From Mycolicibacterium gilvum (GTDB lineage: Bacteria > Actinomycetota > Actinomycetes > Mycobacteriales > Mycobacteriaceae), in contig NZ_UGQM01000001.1 in NCBI RefSeq assembly GCF_900454025.1, positions 3,410,001 through 3,474,000 of the forward strand: DNA of 64,000 nt. The letters are read 5' to 3'. The notes beneath the pieces were generated by a model. It saw only the letters and a program-made list of their open reading frames with translations. It did not search any database and was not told the DNA's origin. The position numbers and the translations under genes were made by a program. Below, piece by piece: positions 51,428 to 61,039 of this stretch (position 1 is the stretch's first letter; each line of letters starts with the position of its first letter).

Positions 51428-52546
51428 GTGGTCAGAGCACGGGAGAAGGACGCCTGTCCCGGCGCGCTGCAGACCCACCGCGCGGCCGACGGCGATCTTT
51501 CCAGGATCCGCCTTCCCGGCGGTGCGATCACGCCCCCGCAACTGGAGGTCGTCGCGCAGGCGGCGATCGATCTGGCCGCATCGACGCTGGAGCTGACCTC
51601 GCGGGGGAACCTGCAGATCCGTGGCGTCCGCGACACCGCCGCCGTAGCAGACCTGCTGGCCGGCGCGGGTCTGTTGCCCTCGGCCACGCACGAGCGGGTG
51701 CGCAACATCGTCGCGTCGCCGCTGTCGGGACGCCACGGCGGGCTGTGTGACGTCCGCGCCCTCGTCGCCGACCTCGACGCCGCCGTGCAGCGCGATCCGG
51801 TGCTGGCGGAACTGCCGGGACGGTTCCTGTTCGGGTTCGACGACGGCCGCGGAGACATCTCGGGGCTGGGTGCCGACGCGGGTGTGCACGCACTCGACGA
51901 TTCCACCGCGGCGCTGCTGCTCGCGGGGCGTGACACCGGTGTGCGCGTCGCCCTGTCCTCGGCCGTCGATAAACTGCTGGCCGTCGCACGCCGATTCGTC
52001 GACGTCCGCGGAAAGCACTGGCGCGTCGGCGAACTCGACGACCCGGCCATCCTGCTGGACGACAGGGCGCCGACGGAGCGCCCGGGCGAGACATGGCAGG
52101 CCCGGACCCGTCCGCCCGTCGGCTGGATCGAGCAGACCGACGGCCGCATCGCCCTCGGCGCCGCGGTCCCCCTGGGGGTGCTCGACGCCCAGGTGGCGCG
52201 CTACCTCGCCGCCGTCGAGGCGCCGCTGGCCGTCACCCCGTGGCGCTCGGTGCTGATGTTCGACCTCGACGAGGGTGTCGCCGACGTCGCGCTGCGGGTG
52301 CTCGCGCCGCTCGGGCTGATCTTCGACGAGGATTCCGCCTGGCTGTCGGTCTCGGCCTGCACCGGAAGCCCGGGCTGTGCGCACTCGGCCGCCGATGTGC
52401 GGGCCGACGCCGGAGCCGCGGTCGACCCCTCGATCGCGGTGCACCGGCACTTCGTCGGATGCGACCGGGCCTGCGGAAGCCCTGCTGACGCGCAGGTCCT
52501 GGTGGCCACCGGAGACGGCTACCGGAGCCGAGAAGCCCACCCGTAG
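51428..52546 (+). CDS. cobG: Precorrin-3B synthase CobG
   Basis: The 372-residue monooxygenase turns precorrin-3A into precorrin-3B using oxygen. It is a sulfite-reductase-like protein with two ferredoxin-type half-domains and a [4Fe-4S] site: C-T-G-S-P-G-C and G-C-D-R-A-C-G. GTG 51428 is leaderless: TACCGT at 51416-51421 lies six bases upstream. M. tuberculosis CobG has a similar length (363). It is followed by cobH. Confidence 0.92.
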   Translation: MVRAREKDACPGALQTHRAADGDLSRIRLPGGAITPPQLEVVAQAAIDLAASTLELTSRGNLQIRGVRDTAAVADLLAGAGLLPSATHERVRNIVASPLSGRHGGLCDVRALVADLDAAVQRDPVLAELPGRFLFGFDDGRGDISGLGADAGVHALDDSTAALLLAGRDTGVRVALSSAVDKLLAVARRFVDVRGKHWRVGELDDPAILLDDRAPTERPGETWQARTRPPVGWIEQTDGRIALGAAVPLGVLDAQVARYLAAVEAPLAVTPWRSVLMFDLDEGVADVALRVLAPLGLIFDEDSAWLSVSACTGSPGCAHSAADVRADAGAAVDPSIAVHRHFVGCDRACGSPADAQVLVATGDGYRSREAHP

Positions 52547-52555
52547 GGTGATCGG

Positions 52556-53182
52556 GTGCTCGACTACATCCGCGACGCCGCCGAGATCTATCGCCAGTCG
52601 TTCGCGACCATTCGCGCCGAGGCGAACCTCGCCCGCTTCCCCGAGGATGTGGCCCGCGTGGTGGTGCGCCTGATCCACACCTGCGGTCAGGTCGACGTCG
52701 CCGACCACGTCGCGTTCACCTCCGACGTCACCGCGCGCGCCCACGCCGCGCTGGCCGCCGGCGCCCCGATCCTGTGCGATTCGTCGATGGTGGCCGCGGG
52801 AATCACCAGGTCCAGGCTGCCCGCCGACAACGAGGTGGTGTCCCTGGTCGCCGACCCGCGCGCACCCGAGATGGCCGCGAAGCTGGGCAGCACCCGCTCG
52901 GCGGCGGCGGTCGACCTGTGGGCCGACCGGATCCCCGGTGCGGTGTTCGCGATCGGGAATGCGCCCACCGCGCTGTTCCGGCTGCTCGAGCTCGTCGACG
53001 ACGGTGTCGCCCCGCCCGCGGCGGTCCTCGGCGGCCCGGTCGGCTTCGTCGGCTCCGCCCAGTCCAAGCAGGAGCTGATCGACAATCCGCGCGGCATCCC
53101 GTATCTGCTGGTCACCGGCAGGCGTGGCGGCAGCGCGATGGCCGCCGCCGCCGTCAATTCGATTGCGGCAGAACAAGAATGA
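52556..53182 (+). CDS. cobH: Precorrin-8X methylmutase CobH
   Basis: The 208-residue isomerase moves a methyl group from C11 to C12, making hydrogenobyrinic acid. The catalytic His41 lies in I-H-T-C-G, and [12 protein letters not shown] and G-x-P-V-G-F-V-G match the family. GTG 52556 is leaderless with TAGGGT at 52544-52549. It overlaps cobIJ as ATGA. Confidence 0.95.
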   Translation: MLDYIRDAAEIYRQSFATIRAEANLARFPEDVARVVVRLIHTCGQVDVADHVAFTSDVTARAHAALAAGAPILCDSSMVAAGITRSRLPADNEVVSLVADPRAPEMAAKLGSTRSAAAVDLWADRIPGAVFAIGNAPTALFRLLELVDDGVAPPAAVLGGPVGFVGSAQSKQELIDNPRGIPYLLVTGRRGGSAMAAAAVNSIAAEQE

Positions 53183-54657
53183 GCGCACGGCAGGGAACGC
53201 TCTGGGGTGTCGGGCTGGGACCCGGAGACCCGGAACTGGTGACGGTCAAGGCCGCCCGGGTGATCGGCGCCGCCGACGTGATCGCCTACCACAGCGCACG
53301 CCACGGTCGCAGCATCGCCCGCAGCATCGCCGAGCAGTATCTGCGCGACGGCCAGATCGAGGAGCACCTGGTCTACCCGGTCACCACCGAAACCTCCGAG
53401 CATCCCGGCGGATACGCCGGGGCCATGGAGGACTTCTACCGTGAATCCGCCGACCGCATCGCCGCACACCTCGACGCGGGACGCGACGTCGCGCTGCTCG
53501 CCGAGGGTGATCCGCTGTTCTACAGCTCCTACATGCACATGCACACGCGCCTGACGGAACGCTTCGACGCGATCATCGTGCCCGGGGTGACGTCGGTCAG
53601 CGCGGCGTCGGCGGCGGTGTCGACCCCGCTGGTCCAGGGCGATCAGGTGCTGACCATCCTGCCCGGAACGCTGCCCCAGGCGGAGTTGCGGCGTCGCCTC
53701 GCCGACACCGACGCCGCGGTCATCCTCAAACTGGGCCGCTCCTACCCCGCTGTGCGACAGGCCCTTTCAGAGGCCGGCCGGCTCGACGACGCGTTCTACG
53801 TCGAGCGGGCGAGCACCGAGCGGCAGCGGGTACTGCCCGCCGCCGACGTCGATGCCGACTCGGTGCCGTACTTCGCGCTGGCCATGCTGACCGGTGACGG
53901 ACGACGCCGGGTGGGCACCGGCTCGGTCGCCGTCGTCGGGCTCGGACCCGGCGACACGGCGTGGATGACCCCGCAGAGCCGTTCCGAGCTCGCCGCGGCC
54001 ACCGATCTGATCGGATACGGCCCGTACCTGAACCGAGTGGGCGTCCGGGAGGGCCAGCGCCGCCATCCCAGCGACAACACCGACGAGCCGGCGCGGGCAC
54101 GACTCGCGTGCGAGCTGGCCGAGCAGGGCCGCGCCGTCGCCGTCGTCTCCTCCGGAGACCCGGGCGTCTTCGCGATGGCGACCGCGGTGCTCGAAGAGGC
54201 CGAGCAGTGGCCCGGGGTGGACGTCCGGGTGATCCCGGCGATGACGGCCGCGCAGGCCGTCGCCAGTCGCGTCGGCGCGCCGCTCGGCCACGACTACGCG
54301 GTCATCTCGCTGTCGGACCGGCTCAAGCCGTGGGACGTCATCGCCCGGCGGCTGGCGGCGGCCGCCGAGGCCGACATGGTGCTCGCCATCTACAACCCCG
54401 CGTCCAAGACCCGGACGTGGCAGGTCGGCGCGATGCGCGACCTGCTGCTCGAACACCGCGATCCGGCCACCCCGGTGGTGATCGGGCGCGACGTCGCGGG
54501 CCCGCGCGAGTCCGTCACGGTGGTCGCCCTCGGCGACCTGGACCCGGCGACGGTCGACATGCGCTGCCTGCTGATCATCGGGTCGACCCAGACCCGGTGG
54601 CAGCGCACCACCGACGGCGCCGACCGGGTGTTCACACTGCGGCGATACCCGACCTGA
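53179..54657 (+). CDS. cobIJ: Fused precorrin-2 C20- and precorrin-3B C17-methyltransferase
   Basis: The 492-residue protein joins CobI (residues 1 to ~245; [12 protein letters not shown] and A-E-G-D-P-L-F-Y) and CobJ (from ~250; [23 protein letters not shown] and Y-N-P-A-S-K-T-R). Both use S-adenosylmethionine. The ATG overlaps the cobH stop. The same fusion occurs in M. tuberculosis Rv2066. Confidence 0.95.
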   Translation: MSARQGTLWGVGLGPGDPELVTVKAARVIGAADVIAYHSARHGRSIARSIAEQYLRDGQIEEHLVYPVTTETSEHPGGYAGAMEDFYRESADRIAAHLDAGRDVALLAEGDPLFYSSYMHMHTRLTERFDAIIVPGVTSVSAASAAVSTPLVQGDQVLTILPGTLPQAELRRRLADTDAAVILKLGRSYPAVRQALSEAGRLDDAFYVERASTERQRVLPAADVDADSVPYFALAMLTGDGRRRVGTGSVAVVGLGPGDTAWMTPQSRSELAAATDLIGYGPYLNRVGVREGQRRHPSDNTDEPARARLACELAEQGRAVAVVSSGDPGVFAMATAVLEEAEQWPGVDVRVIPAMTAAQAVASRVGAPLGHDYAVISLSDRLKPWDVIARRLAAAAEADMVLAIYNPASKTRTWQVGAMRDLLLEHRDPATPVVIGRDVAGPRESVTVVALGDLDPATVDMRCLLIIGSTQTRWQRTTDGADRVFTLRRYPT

Positions 54658-54673
54658 CACGCGTCGCGCATCG

Positions 54674-54709
54674 TTGACAGTTGTCAGAAGCGCAGGCTAG
54701 TCTCCGCGC
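54674..54709 (+). promoter_or_regulatory. Promoter and operator of the TetR-family gene
   Basis: TTGACA (54674-54679) and TAGTCT (54698-54703) are 18 bases apart, and GTG 54710 lies six bases after the -10, giving a leaderless SigA-type promoter. TGACA-GT-TGTCA (54675-54686) is a perfect inverted repeat overlapping the -35, a likely TetR operator for autoregulation. Confidence 0.7.
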
Positions 54710-55351
54710 GTGCAGCGAGGGCTTCCGGTGCGGTCCCCGACCGACCGGCGCCAACCGCAGAAGAGCGACCTGCGTCGCGTCGCGATCCTCGAATCCCTGA
54801 ACCACCATCTGCGGGAATCGGGCTTCGATGCGCTCAACATCGCGGCCGTGGCCAAGCGTGCCGGGGTGACCCGTTCGGCGTTCTACTTCTACTTCGAGAA
54901 CAAGGCCGCCGCCGTCGCCGCCCTGCTCGAACCGATGTACGACGACGGCTTCCTCGCCGGTGACATCCTCACCGATACGACCCAACCCCCGGCCCGGCGC
55001 GTCCGCGCGATGCTCGAAGCCCTGCTCGACACCGTCGACGAGCACCGCTACCTGCTGCAGGCGATGCTCGAAGCGCGGGCCACCAGCGCGGCGATCCGGC
55101 ACGTGTGGGATGAGGCCCGGGAGACCTTCGTCCCGACGGTCGCGCAGATGATCGCCTCCGAACGTGCCGCGGGGCGCGCCCCCGACGGGCCGGGGCCCGA
55201 GATGATCGCCGGCATCCTGCTGGAGTTCAACGACCGCCTCATGGAACGCCACACGCTCGGCGGCAGGCTGAGCCGGGACGAGCTGCTGACCGCGGCCCAG
55301 TCGGTGTGGCTTCGCACCATCTACGCCAACGACGGCGACGAACTGCAATGA
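54710..55351 (+). CDS. TetR-family regulator (EthR-like)
   Basis: The 213-residue regulator has a helix-turn-helix at ~25-75 with A-G-V-T-R-S-A-F-Y-F-Y-F, and a C-terminal domain with L-Q-A-M-L-E-A-R-A-T-S and L-N-D-R-L-M-E-R as in EthR-like TetR proteins. The GTG is leaderless. It lies between cobIJ and cobL and is followed by a phosphotransferase gene, its likely target. Confidence 0.83.
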   Translation: MQRGLPVRSPTDRRQPQKSDLRRVAILESLNHHLRESGFDALNIAAVAKRAGVTRSAFYFYFENKAAAVAALLEPMYDDGFLAGDILTDTTQPPARRVRAMLEALLDTVDEHRYLLQAMLEARATSAAIRHVWDEARETFVPTVAQMIASERAAGRAPDGPGPEMIAGILLEFNDRLMERHTLGGRLSRDELLTAAQSVWLRTIYANDGDELQ

Positions 55352-55361
55352 AAGGCGACTC

Positions 55362-56447
55362 GTGACGATCCCCCGCACCCCGGCAGACCTCACCCCCACC
55401 TGGCTGGAGTCGGTGCTCGACGCCGGGGTCGACGACGTCACGGTCACCGCCATCGGCACCGGACAGACGGGCGCCACCTACCGGGTGTCGGCGACCTACG
55501 ACAACCCGACCGCAGCCGATCTCCCCGCCACGTTCGCCGTGAAGCTGCCCGCCCAGGACGACGCGGTACGGGAACGCGTCGCACTGGGCTACCTGTCCGA
55601 GGTCGATTTCTACTCCACGATCACCGCGGACGTGGCCGTGCCGGTGCCCGGGTGCTACCACAGCGAGATCTCGTCCGACGGAACAGATTTCGTTCTGGTG
55701 TTGGCCGACATGGCCCCCGCCGAGCAGGGCGACCAGATCGCCGGCTGCACCGCGGCCGAGGCTGCGCTGGCCGTGGAGGCGATCGCGGGGCTGCACGGGC
55801 CGAGCTGGGGCGATCGCCGCTACTTCGACCTGCCGTCGATCGTGATGCCCAAGCCCGGCGACGAGGCGGCCGCGTCAGGCATGGGCGAGGTCGCCGTGAT
55901 GGCGGCGAACATGACGCTGGAGAAGCTCGGCGGATCGGTCGACGACGAGGACCGCGACACGCTTCTGACGTCGATGAGCCTGGTGACGCCGTGGCTGATG
56001 GCCGTCCCGGACCGCTTCTCGCTGATGCACGGTGACTACCGGCTCGACAACCTTCTGTACGACCCCGAGCGCACCCGCGTCACCGTCGTCGACTGGCAGA
56101 CCGTCGGCATCGGTCTGCCGACGCGCGATCTCGCCTACTTCACCGCGACCAGCCTGCTGCCCGACGACCGGGCCGCCGTCGAGCGTGACCTCGTGCAGCG
56201 CTACCACGCCGCACTGCTGGCACACGGGGTCAGCGGCTACGACGTCGAGACCTGTTGGCAGGACTACCGACTCGGCGTCTTCCAGGCCCCGCTGATCACC
56301 GCGCTGGGCTTCGCGTTCGCGGCGTCGACCGAACGCGGCGACGAGATGATCCTGACGATGCTGCACCGAGGATGCCGGGCCATCCGCGAACTCGGCGCGA
56401 TCGATCTCGTCAGGTCGTATCAGGCTTCGTCACCGACCACTGCGTGA
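55362..56447 (+). CDS. Phosphotransferase-family (APH/ecdysteroid-kinase-like) protein
   Basis: The 361-residue protein has the APH core: I-G-T-G-Q-T-G-A-T-Y-R at the ATP loop, F-A-V-K-L-P with the Lys, His223-Gly-Asp in M-H-G-D-Y-R-L-D-N and V-V-D-W-Q-T-V. It is related to the N-terminal half of 4615-6618 but has no extra domain. GTG 55362 is 10 bases behind the TetR stop, so co-transcription is likely. It may phosphorylate a hydroxylated lipid or drug. Its 3' end overlaps cobL by 38 bases. Confidence 0.82.
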   Translation: MTIPRTPADLTPTWLESVLDAGVDDVTVTAIGTGQTGATYRVSATYDNPTAADLPATFAVKLPAQDDAVRERVALGYLSEVDFYSTITADVAVPVPGCYHSEISSDGTDFVLVLADMAPAEQGDQIAGCTAAEAALAVEAIAGLHGPSWGDRRYFDLPSIVMPKPGDEAAASGMGEVAVMAANMTLEKLGGSVDDEDRDTLLTSMSLVTPWLMAVPDRFSLMHGDYRLDNLLYDPERTRVTVVDWQTVGIGLPTRDLAYFTATSLLPDDRAAVERDLVQRYHAALLAHGVSGYDVETCWQDYRLGVFQAPLITALGFAFAASTERGDEMILTMLHRGCRAIRELGAIDLVRSYQASSPTTA

Positions 56448-57597
56448 CCGGCATCGCCGGGCGCCAACCGGTGAACGTGCCGACCGCTTCGCCGCGGTAG
56501 TGCTGGAATCTGCGGAGTTCGCCTCCGTGCTGTGAATACCATTGTGCGAGCACGGCTTCGGACTCGACGGTGACGGCGTTGACCACCATGCGGCCACCGT
56601 CGCGCAGCGCGTCCCAGCAGGCCTGCAGCAACCCCGGCCGGCTCACCCCGCCGCCGACGAAGACCGCATCCGGTGGCGGAGCCATCCCGAACGAGTCGGG
56701 GGCATCGGAACCGACCTCGATGCGCACACCGAATATGTTCGCATTCATCGTGATTCGGGCGCGCCGGACCTCGTCGCGCTCGAAGGCGACGGCACGGCAG
56801 CCGGTACCGGCCAGACACCACTCGACGGACACACTGCCCGACCCCGCCCCCACGTCCCACAGCAGCTGACCCGGACGGGGCGCCAGCGCAGCCAGCGTCG
56901 CGGCACGGATCGCCTGCTTGGTGATCTGCCCGTCGTGGGCGAACGCATCGTCGGGCAGCGCACCGTGGCGACGAGCGTCGGGCAGATACCGCACCGCGAT
57001 CACGTTGAGGGCGTCCACGTCGCCAGGCGGGCGGGCCGCCCATTCCCGCGCGGTCGCCGAGCGCCGCAGCTCCCCTGGGCCACCCAATTGTTCGAGGATC
57101 GTGAGCTCGGAGTCACCGCGCCCGGTGTCGGTGAGCAGACGCGCGAGCGCCGCCGGGGTCGAACCGTCCCGGGACAGCACCACCGCCTGCCCGCCGCGGC
57201 GCACCGCGGTGTGCGGGTCGGCGTTGACCAGGCTGATGATCTCGGTGTCCTGCACCGGCCAGCCGACCCGTGCGCACGCCAGCGTCACCGACGACACGTG
57301 CGGCAGCACCGCGACCCGCTGCGCGCCGAGCAACGTGATCAGCGTGCCGCCGATGCCGTGCAGCAGCGGATCACCGCTGGCGATCACATGGATGTCGCCA
57401 CCGCTGTCGTCCATCAGCGACGGAAGCGCCGGCAGCAGCGGGCTGGGCCAGGTCCGCCGGGCGGCCGTCACGGTGCCATCGAGCAGATCCAGCTGCCGTC
57501 GCGATCCGTAAATCACTGTGGCCCGCGACAATTCGGATCTCGACACCTCGGCCAGCCCGCTCATGCCGTCGGCGCCGATCCCCACGACGACGATCAC
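56410..57597 (-). CDS. cobL: Precorrin-6Y C5,15-methyltransferase CobL
   Basis: The 395-residue enzyme adds methyl groups at C5 and C15 and decarboxylates the C12 side chain. The N-terminal CbiE-like part (1-~200) has V-V-G-I-G-A-D-G and A-S-G-D-P-L-L-H-G-I-G; the C-terminal CbiT-like part has L-W-D-V-G-A-G-S-G-S-V-S-V-E-W. GTG 57597 overlaps the SDR stop (GTGA). Length equals that of Rv2072c. Convergent with the phosphotransferase gene. Confidence 0.93.
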   Translation of the reverse strand: MIVVVGIGADGMSGLAEVSRSELSRATVIYGSRRQLDLLDGTVTAARRTWPSPLLPALPSLMDDSGGDIHVIASGDPLLHGIGGTLITLLGAQRVAVLPHVSSVTLACARVGWPVQDTEIISLVNADPHTAVRRGGQAVVLSRDGSTPAALARLLTDTGRGDSELTILEQLGGPGELRRSATAREWAARPPGDVDALNVIAVRYLPDARRHGALPDDAFAHDGQITKQAIRAATLAALAPRPGQLLWDVGAGSGSVSVEWCLAGTGCRAVAFERDEVRRARITMNANIFGVRIEVGSDAPDSFGMAPPPDAVFVGGGVSRPGLLQACWDALRDGGRMVVNAVTVESEAVLAQWYSQHGGELRRFQHYRGEAVGTFTGWRPAMPVTQWSVTKPDTT

Positions 57598-58337
57598 CGC
57601 TTCACCCTGCGCCACGCCCACCGCGGCATCAGCCTGAAGGCCGTCGCCAGCAACGCCAGCGACCCCGGGATCCACACCGTCTCGCGACCGCGGTTCAACG
57701 CGGTGACCGTCGCGTCGGCGACCTGCGCCGGTGTGCTCGACAGCGGCGCCGGCGACATGCCCTCGGTCATCCGACCGATCACGAACCCGGGCCGCACCAG
57801 CAGCAGGTGCACCCCCGAACCGTGCAGTGCGTCGGCCAGGCCGCTGCAGAAGCCGTCCAGACCCGCCTTGGCCGACCCGTACACGTAGTTGGCGCGGCGG
57901 ACGCGGTACCCCGCGATGGACGAGAACACGACCAGCCTCCCGGAACCGGCTTCGCGCATGCGGACGGCGAGCACCGTCAACAGGCTTACCTGTGCCACGT
58001 AGTCGGTGTGCGCGATCGCGGCCGCGTGTGCCGCGTCGGTCTCGGCGCGGGCCTGATCGCCCAGGATCCCGAACGCCAGCACCGCGGTGCCGATCGGGCC
58101 GTGCTCGGCGATGATCGCGTCGACCACGGGCTGGTGGGAGGCCAGGTCGTCGGCGTCGAAGCCGACCGGGTGCACCGCGGCCGCACCCGCCCGCCGCAGC
58201 TCCTCGATCTGGGGCGCCAGATCGTCCGGCCGGCGCGCGGCCAACACCACTGTGGCGCCGCGGGCCAGCCGCTGCGCCAGTTCCGACCCGATCTCGCTGC
58301 GGCCGCCGAAGATGACGACGACGTTCGTGTCCCTCAC
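57594..58337 (-). CDS. Short-chain dehydrogenase (Rv2073c-like)
   Basis: The 247-residue SDR has F-G-G-R-S-E-I-G for cofactor binding, Ser in V-V-F-S-S-I-A-G and the Y-V-Y-G-S-A-K active site. The C-terminal part ([10 protein letters not shown]) resembles decaprenylphosphoryl-ribose reductase DprE2. In M. tuberculosis Rv2073c lies in the same place. GTG 58337 is leaderless; longer in-frame codons to 58391 are not used. Substrate unknown. Confidence 0.85.
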   Translation of the reverse strand: MRDTNVVVIFGGRSEIGSELAQRLARGATVVLAARRPDDLAPQIEELRRAGAAAVHPVGFDADDLASHQPVVDAIIAEHGPIGTAVLAFGILGDQARAETDAAHAAAIAHTDYVAQVSLLTVLAVRMREAGSGRLVVFSSIAGYRVRRANYVYGSAKAGLDGFCSGLADALHGSGVHLLLVRPGFVIGRMTEGMSPAPLSSTPAQVADATVTALNRGRETVWIPGSLALLATAFRLMPRWAWRRVKR

Positions 58338-58372
58338 GGTGCCTAGTATGTCCTGCGCTAGCGTGGACCCCG
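58338..58372. promoter_or_regulatory. Back-to-back leaderless promoters within 35 bases
   Basis: On the minus strand CATACT (58345-58350) lies seven bases before GTG 58337; on the plus strand TAGCGT (58359-58364) lies eight bases before ATG 58373. The two -10 elements are only eight bases apart and their -35 regions lie in each other's coding start, so the two genes probably compete for polymerase. Confidence 0.6.
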
Positions 58373-58786
58373 ATGGCCAAGGCAACAGCACGAATGACCG
58401 AGGATGCGCTGGCGTTCCTCACCGAACGGCATCTGGCGATGCTGACCACACTGCGTTCCGACGGATCCCCCCACGTCGTCGCGGTCGGGTTCACCTTCGA
58501 CCCCACCACCCACATCGCCCGCGTCATCACCAGCGGCGGCTCGCAGAAGGCGGTGAACGCCGAACATCGCGGTGTCGCGGTGCTCAGCCAGGTCGACGGC
58601 GCGAGATGGCTGTCACTGGAGGGCAAGTCGGCCGTCCTCACCGACATCGAGGACGTGCGCGACGCCGAACGCCGCTACGCACAGCGCTATCGGACACCGC
58701 GTCCGAACCCGAAGCGCGTCGTGATCGAGGTGCGTATCCAGCGGGTGCTCGGCTCGTCGAGACTGCTGGACCGCGGCGAGGACTGA
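58373..58786 (+). CDS. F420-dependent biliverdin reductase (Rv2074-like)
   Basis: The 137-residue split-barrel flavoprotein equals the length of Rv2074, which reduces biliverdin with F420H2. It has [29 protein letters not shown] and P-N-P-K-R-V-V. The ATG at 58373 is leaderless. Orthology rests on sequence and position next to the Rv2073c-like SDR. Confidence 0.85.
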   Translation: MAKATARMTEDALAFLTERHLAMLTTLRSDGSPHVVAVGFTFDPTTHIARVITSGGSQKAVNAEHRGVAVLSQVDGARWLSLEGKSAVLTDIEDVRDAERRYAQRYRTPRPNPKRVVIEVRIQRVLGSSRLLDRGED

Positions 58787-58792
58787 CCGCCG

Positions 58793-59923
58793 CTAGGGCA
58801 CCGGCACCACGACGAGATCGTGCGGGCGGTTGTTGACCGCCAGCGCGCCGTCGGCGGTGACCACCACGATGTCCTCGATGCGCGCGCCCCACTGCCCGGG
58901 GAAGTAGATGCCCGGCTCGACCGAGAACGCCATCCCCTCCTGCAGCGGCAACGCGTTACCCGCGACGATGTAGGGCTCCTCGTGGACCGAGAGCCCGATG
59001 CCGTGGCCGGTGCGGTGCACGAACGCGTCTGCCAACCCCTCGTCGGCCAGCACGTCGCGCGCGGCGGCGTCGACCTGCTCCGCGGTCACTCCGGGCCGCA
59101 CGGCGTCGACCGCGGCGCGCTGGGCCCGCTGCAGCACGGCGTACCGGCGCGCGACCTCCGGGTCGGGCTCACCGATGCTGTAGGTGCGCGTGGAATCGGA
59201 GTTGTAGCCGGGGTCATAGGGCCCCCCGATGTCGACGACGACGATGTCACCGGCCTGCAGTTCGCGGTCCGAGCACTCGTGGTGAGGGTCGGCGCCGTGC
59301 GGGCCCGACCCGACGATGATGAACGCGACCTCCGAATGGCCCTCTGCCACAATGGCTTGAGCGATATCGGCGGCGACGTCGGCCTCGGTGCGGCCCGGCA
59401 CCAGGAACTCCGGGACCCGGGCGTGCACCCGGTCGATCGCCGCCCCGGCCTTGCGCAGGGCGTCGATCTCCGCCGGATCCTTGATCATCCGCAGGGTGCG
59501 CAGCACCTCGGTGGCCAGCACCGGCACGGTGCCCAGCACGTCGGCCAGCGGCAGCAGATGCAGCGCCGTCATGGAATCGGTGACCGCGACCGACTGCGGC
59601 CCGTCGCCCGGCAGCGCGTCCGCGACCAGTTGGTAGGGATTCTCGCCGTCGACCCAATCACGCACGGCGACACCGAGTTCGGGGATCGCCGACTCCTTCA
59701 GCGCGGCGAGTTCCAGGCGGGGCACGACGATGGTGGGCTCGCCTGCGGCCGGGAGCACCAGCGCGGTGAGCCTCTCGAAGGTCTGGGCCCGTGAGCCCGT
59801 CAGGTAACGCAGGTCGTAGCCGGGGGTGATGACCAGCCCGGACAGCCCCGCCGTCGCGGCGGCCTCGGCGGCTGCCCGGAGTCGATGCGCGTACACGTCG
59901 GTGCCGAAGCGGGCGTCAGTCAT
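58793..59923 (-). CDS. pepE: Xaa-Pro dipeptidase/M24 peptidase PepE
   Basis: The 376-residue peptidase has a creatinase-type N-domain and a pita-bread catalytic domain with metal ligands in V-V-D-I-G-G-P and S-D-S-T-R-T (two Asp), G-H-G-I-G-L-S-V-H-E-E-P (His), F-S-V-E-P-G-I-Y (Glu) and R-I-E-D-I-V (Glu). M. tuberculosis PepE (Rv2089c) has 375 residues. ATG 59923 is chosen; the long open frame beyond is a shadow. It cuts dipeptides with C-terminal proline. Confidence 0.93.
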   Translation of the reverse strand: MTDARFGTDVYAHRLRAAAEAAATAGLSGLVITPGYDLRYLTGSRAQTFERLTALVLPAAGEPTIVVPRLELAALKESAIPELGVAVRDWVDGENPYQLVADALPGDGPQSVAVTDSMTALHLLPLADVLGTVPVLATEVLRTLRMIKDPAEIDALRKAGAAIDRVHARVPEFLVPGRTEADVAADIAQAIVAEGHSEVAFIIVGSGPHGADPHHECSDRELQAGDIVVVDIGGPYDPGYNSDSTRTYSIGEPDPEVARRYAVLQRAQRAAVDAVRPGVTAEQVDAAARDVLADEGLADAFVHRTGHGIGLSVHEEPYIVAGNALPLQEGMAFSVEPGIYFPGQWGARIEDIVVVTADGALAVNNRPHDLVVVPVP

Positions 59924-60038
59924 GCGTTTCAGGTTAGTGCCGAATCGAATCCCGCCGCGAGCAGGCACAAACTCGCACGACACGCTGTCGAAACGCCCGA
60001 GAATGCGTCTGCTCGCCGGGGAAAGGTGACCTGGAAAG

Positions 60039-61013
60039 ATGGCGCGCATGGTCAGCACGCCCCCGAACTCCCCGCTCGTGCTTCTCGACGGCGCCAGCAT
60101 GTGGTTCCGCTCGTACTTCGGTGTTCCGTCGTCGATCACCGCGCCCGACGGTCGCCCCGTCAACGCGCTGCGCGGATTCCTCGACGCCGTGTCGACGGTG
60201 ATCGCCCGGGAGCGTCCGCACCGGCTGGTGGTGTGCCGCGACGACGACTGGCGGCCACAGTGGCGGGTCGACCTGATCCCGTCGTACAAGGCGCACCGGG
60301 TGGTGGAGGAGAACCCCGCAGACGGACCGGATGTCGAGGAGGTGCCCGACGAGTTGACCCCGCAGGTCGACATGATCATGGAGATCCTCGACGCGTTCGG
60401 CATCGCGACCGCGGGCGCGGCCCACTACGAGGCCGACGACGTCCTGGGCACGCTGGCCGCCGCCGAGGAGCGCGACCCGGTGGTCGTGGTCAGCGGCGAC
60501 CGCGACCTGCTGCAACTCGTCCGCGACGAGCCGGTGCCGGTGCGGGTGCTCTACCTGGGCAAGGGCCTGGCCAAGGCCGTCAAGTGGGGACCGGCCGAGG
60601 TCGCCGACACCTACGGTGTTCCGCTGGAGCGCGCCGGGTCCGCCTACGTGGAACTGGCGCTGCTGCGCGGCGACCCGTCCGACGGCCTACCCGGTGTGCC
60701 CGGCATCGGCGAGAAGACCGCGGCCACGCTTCTGGCACAGCACAACTCGCTGGAGAACATCGTCTCCGCCGCCCACGACCCGGCGTCGAAACTGTCCAAG
60801 GCGCACCGCAAGAAGCTGCTCGCCGCGAGCGACTACATCGAAAAGGCCGAGCCCGTGGTGCGGGTGGCCACCGACGCCGAACTGGACTGGTCCACCGACG
60901 GCGACGCCCTCCCGCTGTCCGCGCGCGACCCCCGCAAAGTGGTCGAATTGGCCGAACGCTACGGCGTGTCGTCCTCTATCGGACGCCTGCAGGCAGCGCT
61001 GGACAAACTCTGA
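60039..61013 (+). CDS. 5'-3' exonuclease (Rv2090-like)
   Basis: The 324-residue FEN-like nuclease lacks a polymerase domain. It has [39 protein letters not shown] and the helix-hairpin-helix [10 protein letters not shown]. The acidic metal-binding residues are intact. It would remove 5' flaps in replication and repair, next to PolA. ATG 60039 follows GGAAAG; ATG 60048 is an alternative. Confidence 0.9.
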   Translation: MARMVSTPPNSPLVLLDGASMWFRSYFGVPSSITAPDGRPVNALRGFLDAVSTVIARERPHRLVVCRDDDWRPQWRVDLIPSYKAHRVVEENPADGPDVEEVPDELTPQVDMIMEILDAFGIATAGAAHYEADDVLGTLAAAEERDPVVVVSGDRDLLQLVRDEPVPVRVLYLGKGLAKAVKWGPAEVADTYGVPLERAGSAYVELALLRGDPSDGLPGVPGIGEKTAATLLAQHNSLENIVSAAHDPASKLSKAHRKKLLAASDYIEKAEPVVRVATDAELDWSTDGDALPLSARDPRKVVELAERYGVSSSIGRLQAALDKL

Positions 61014-61039
61014 CGCCGCCTGGCTGAACGCCGGGCGCC

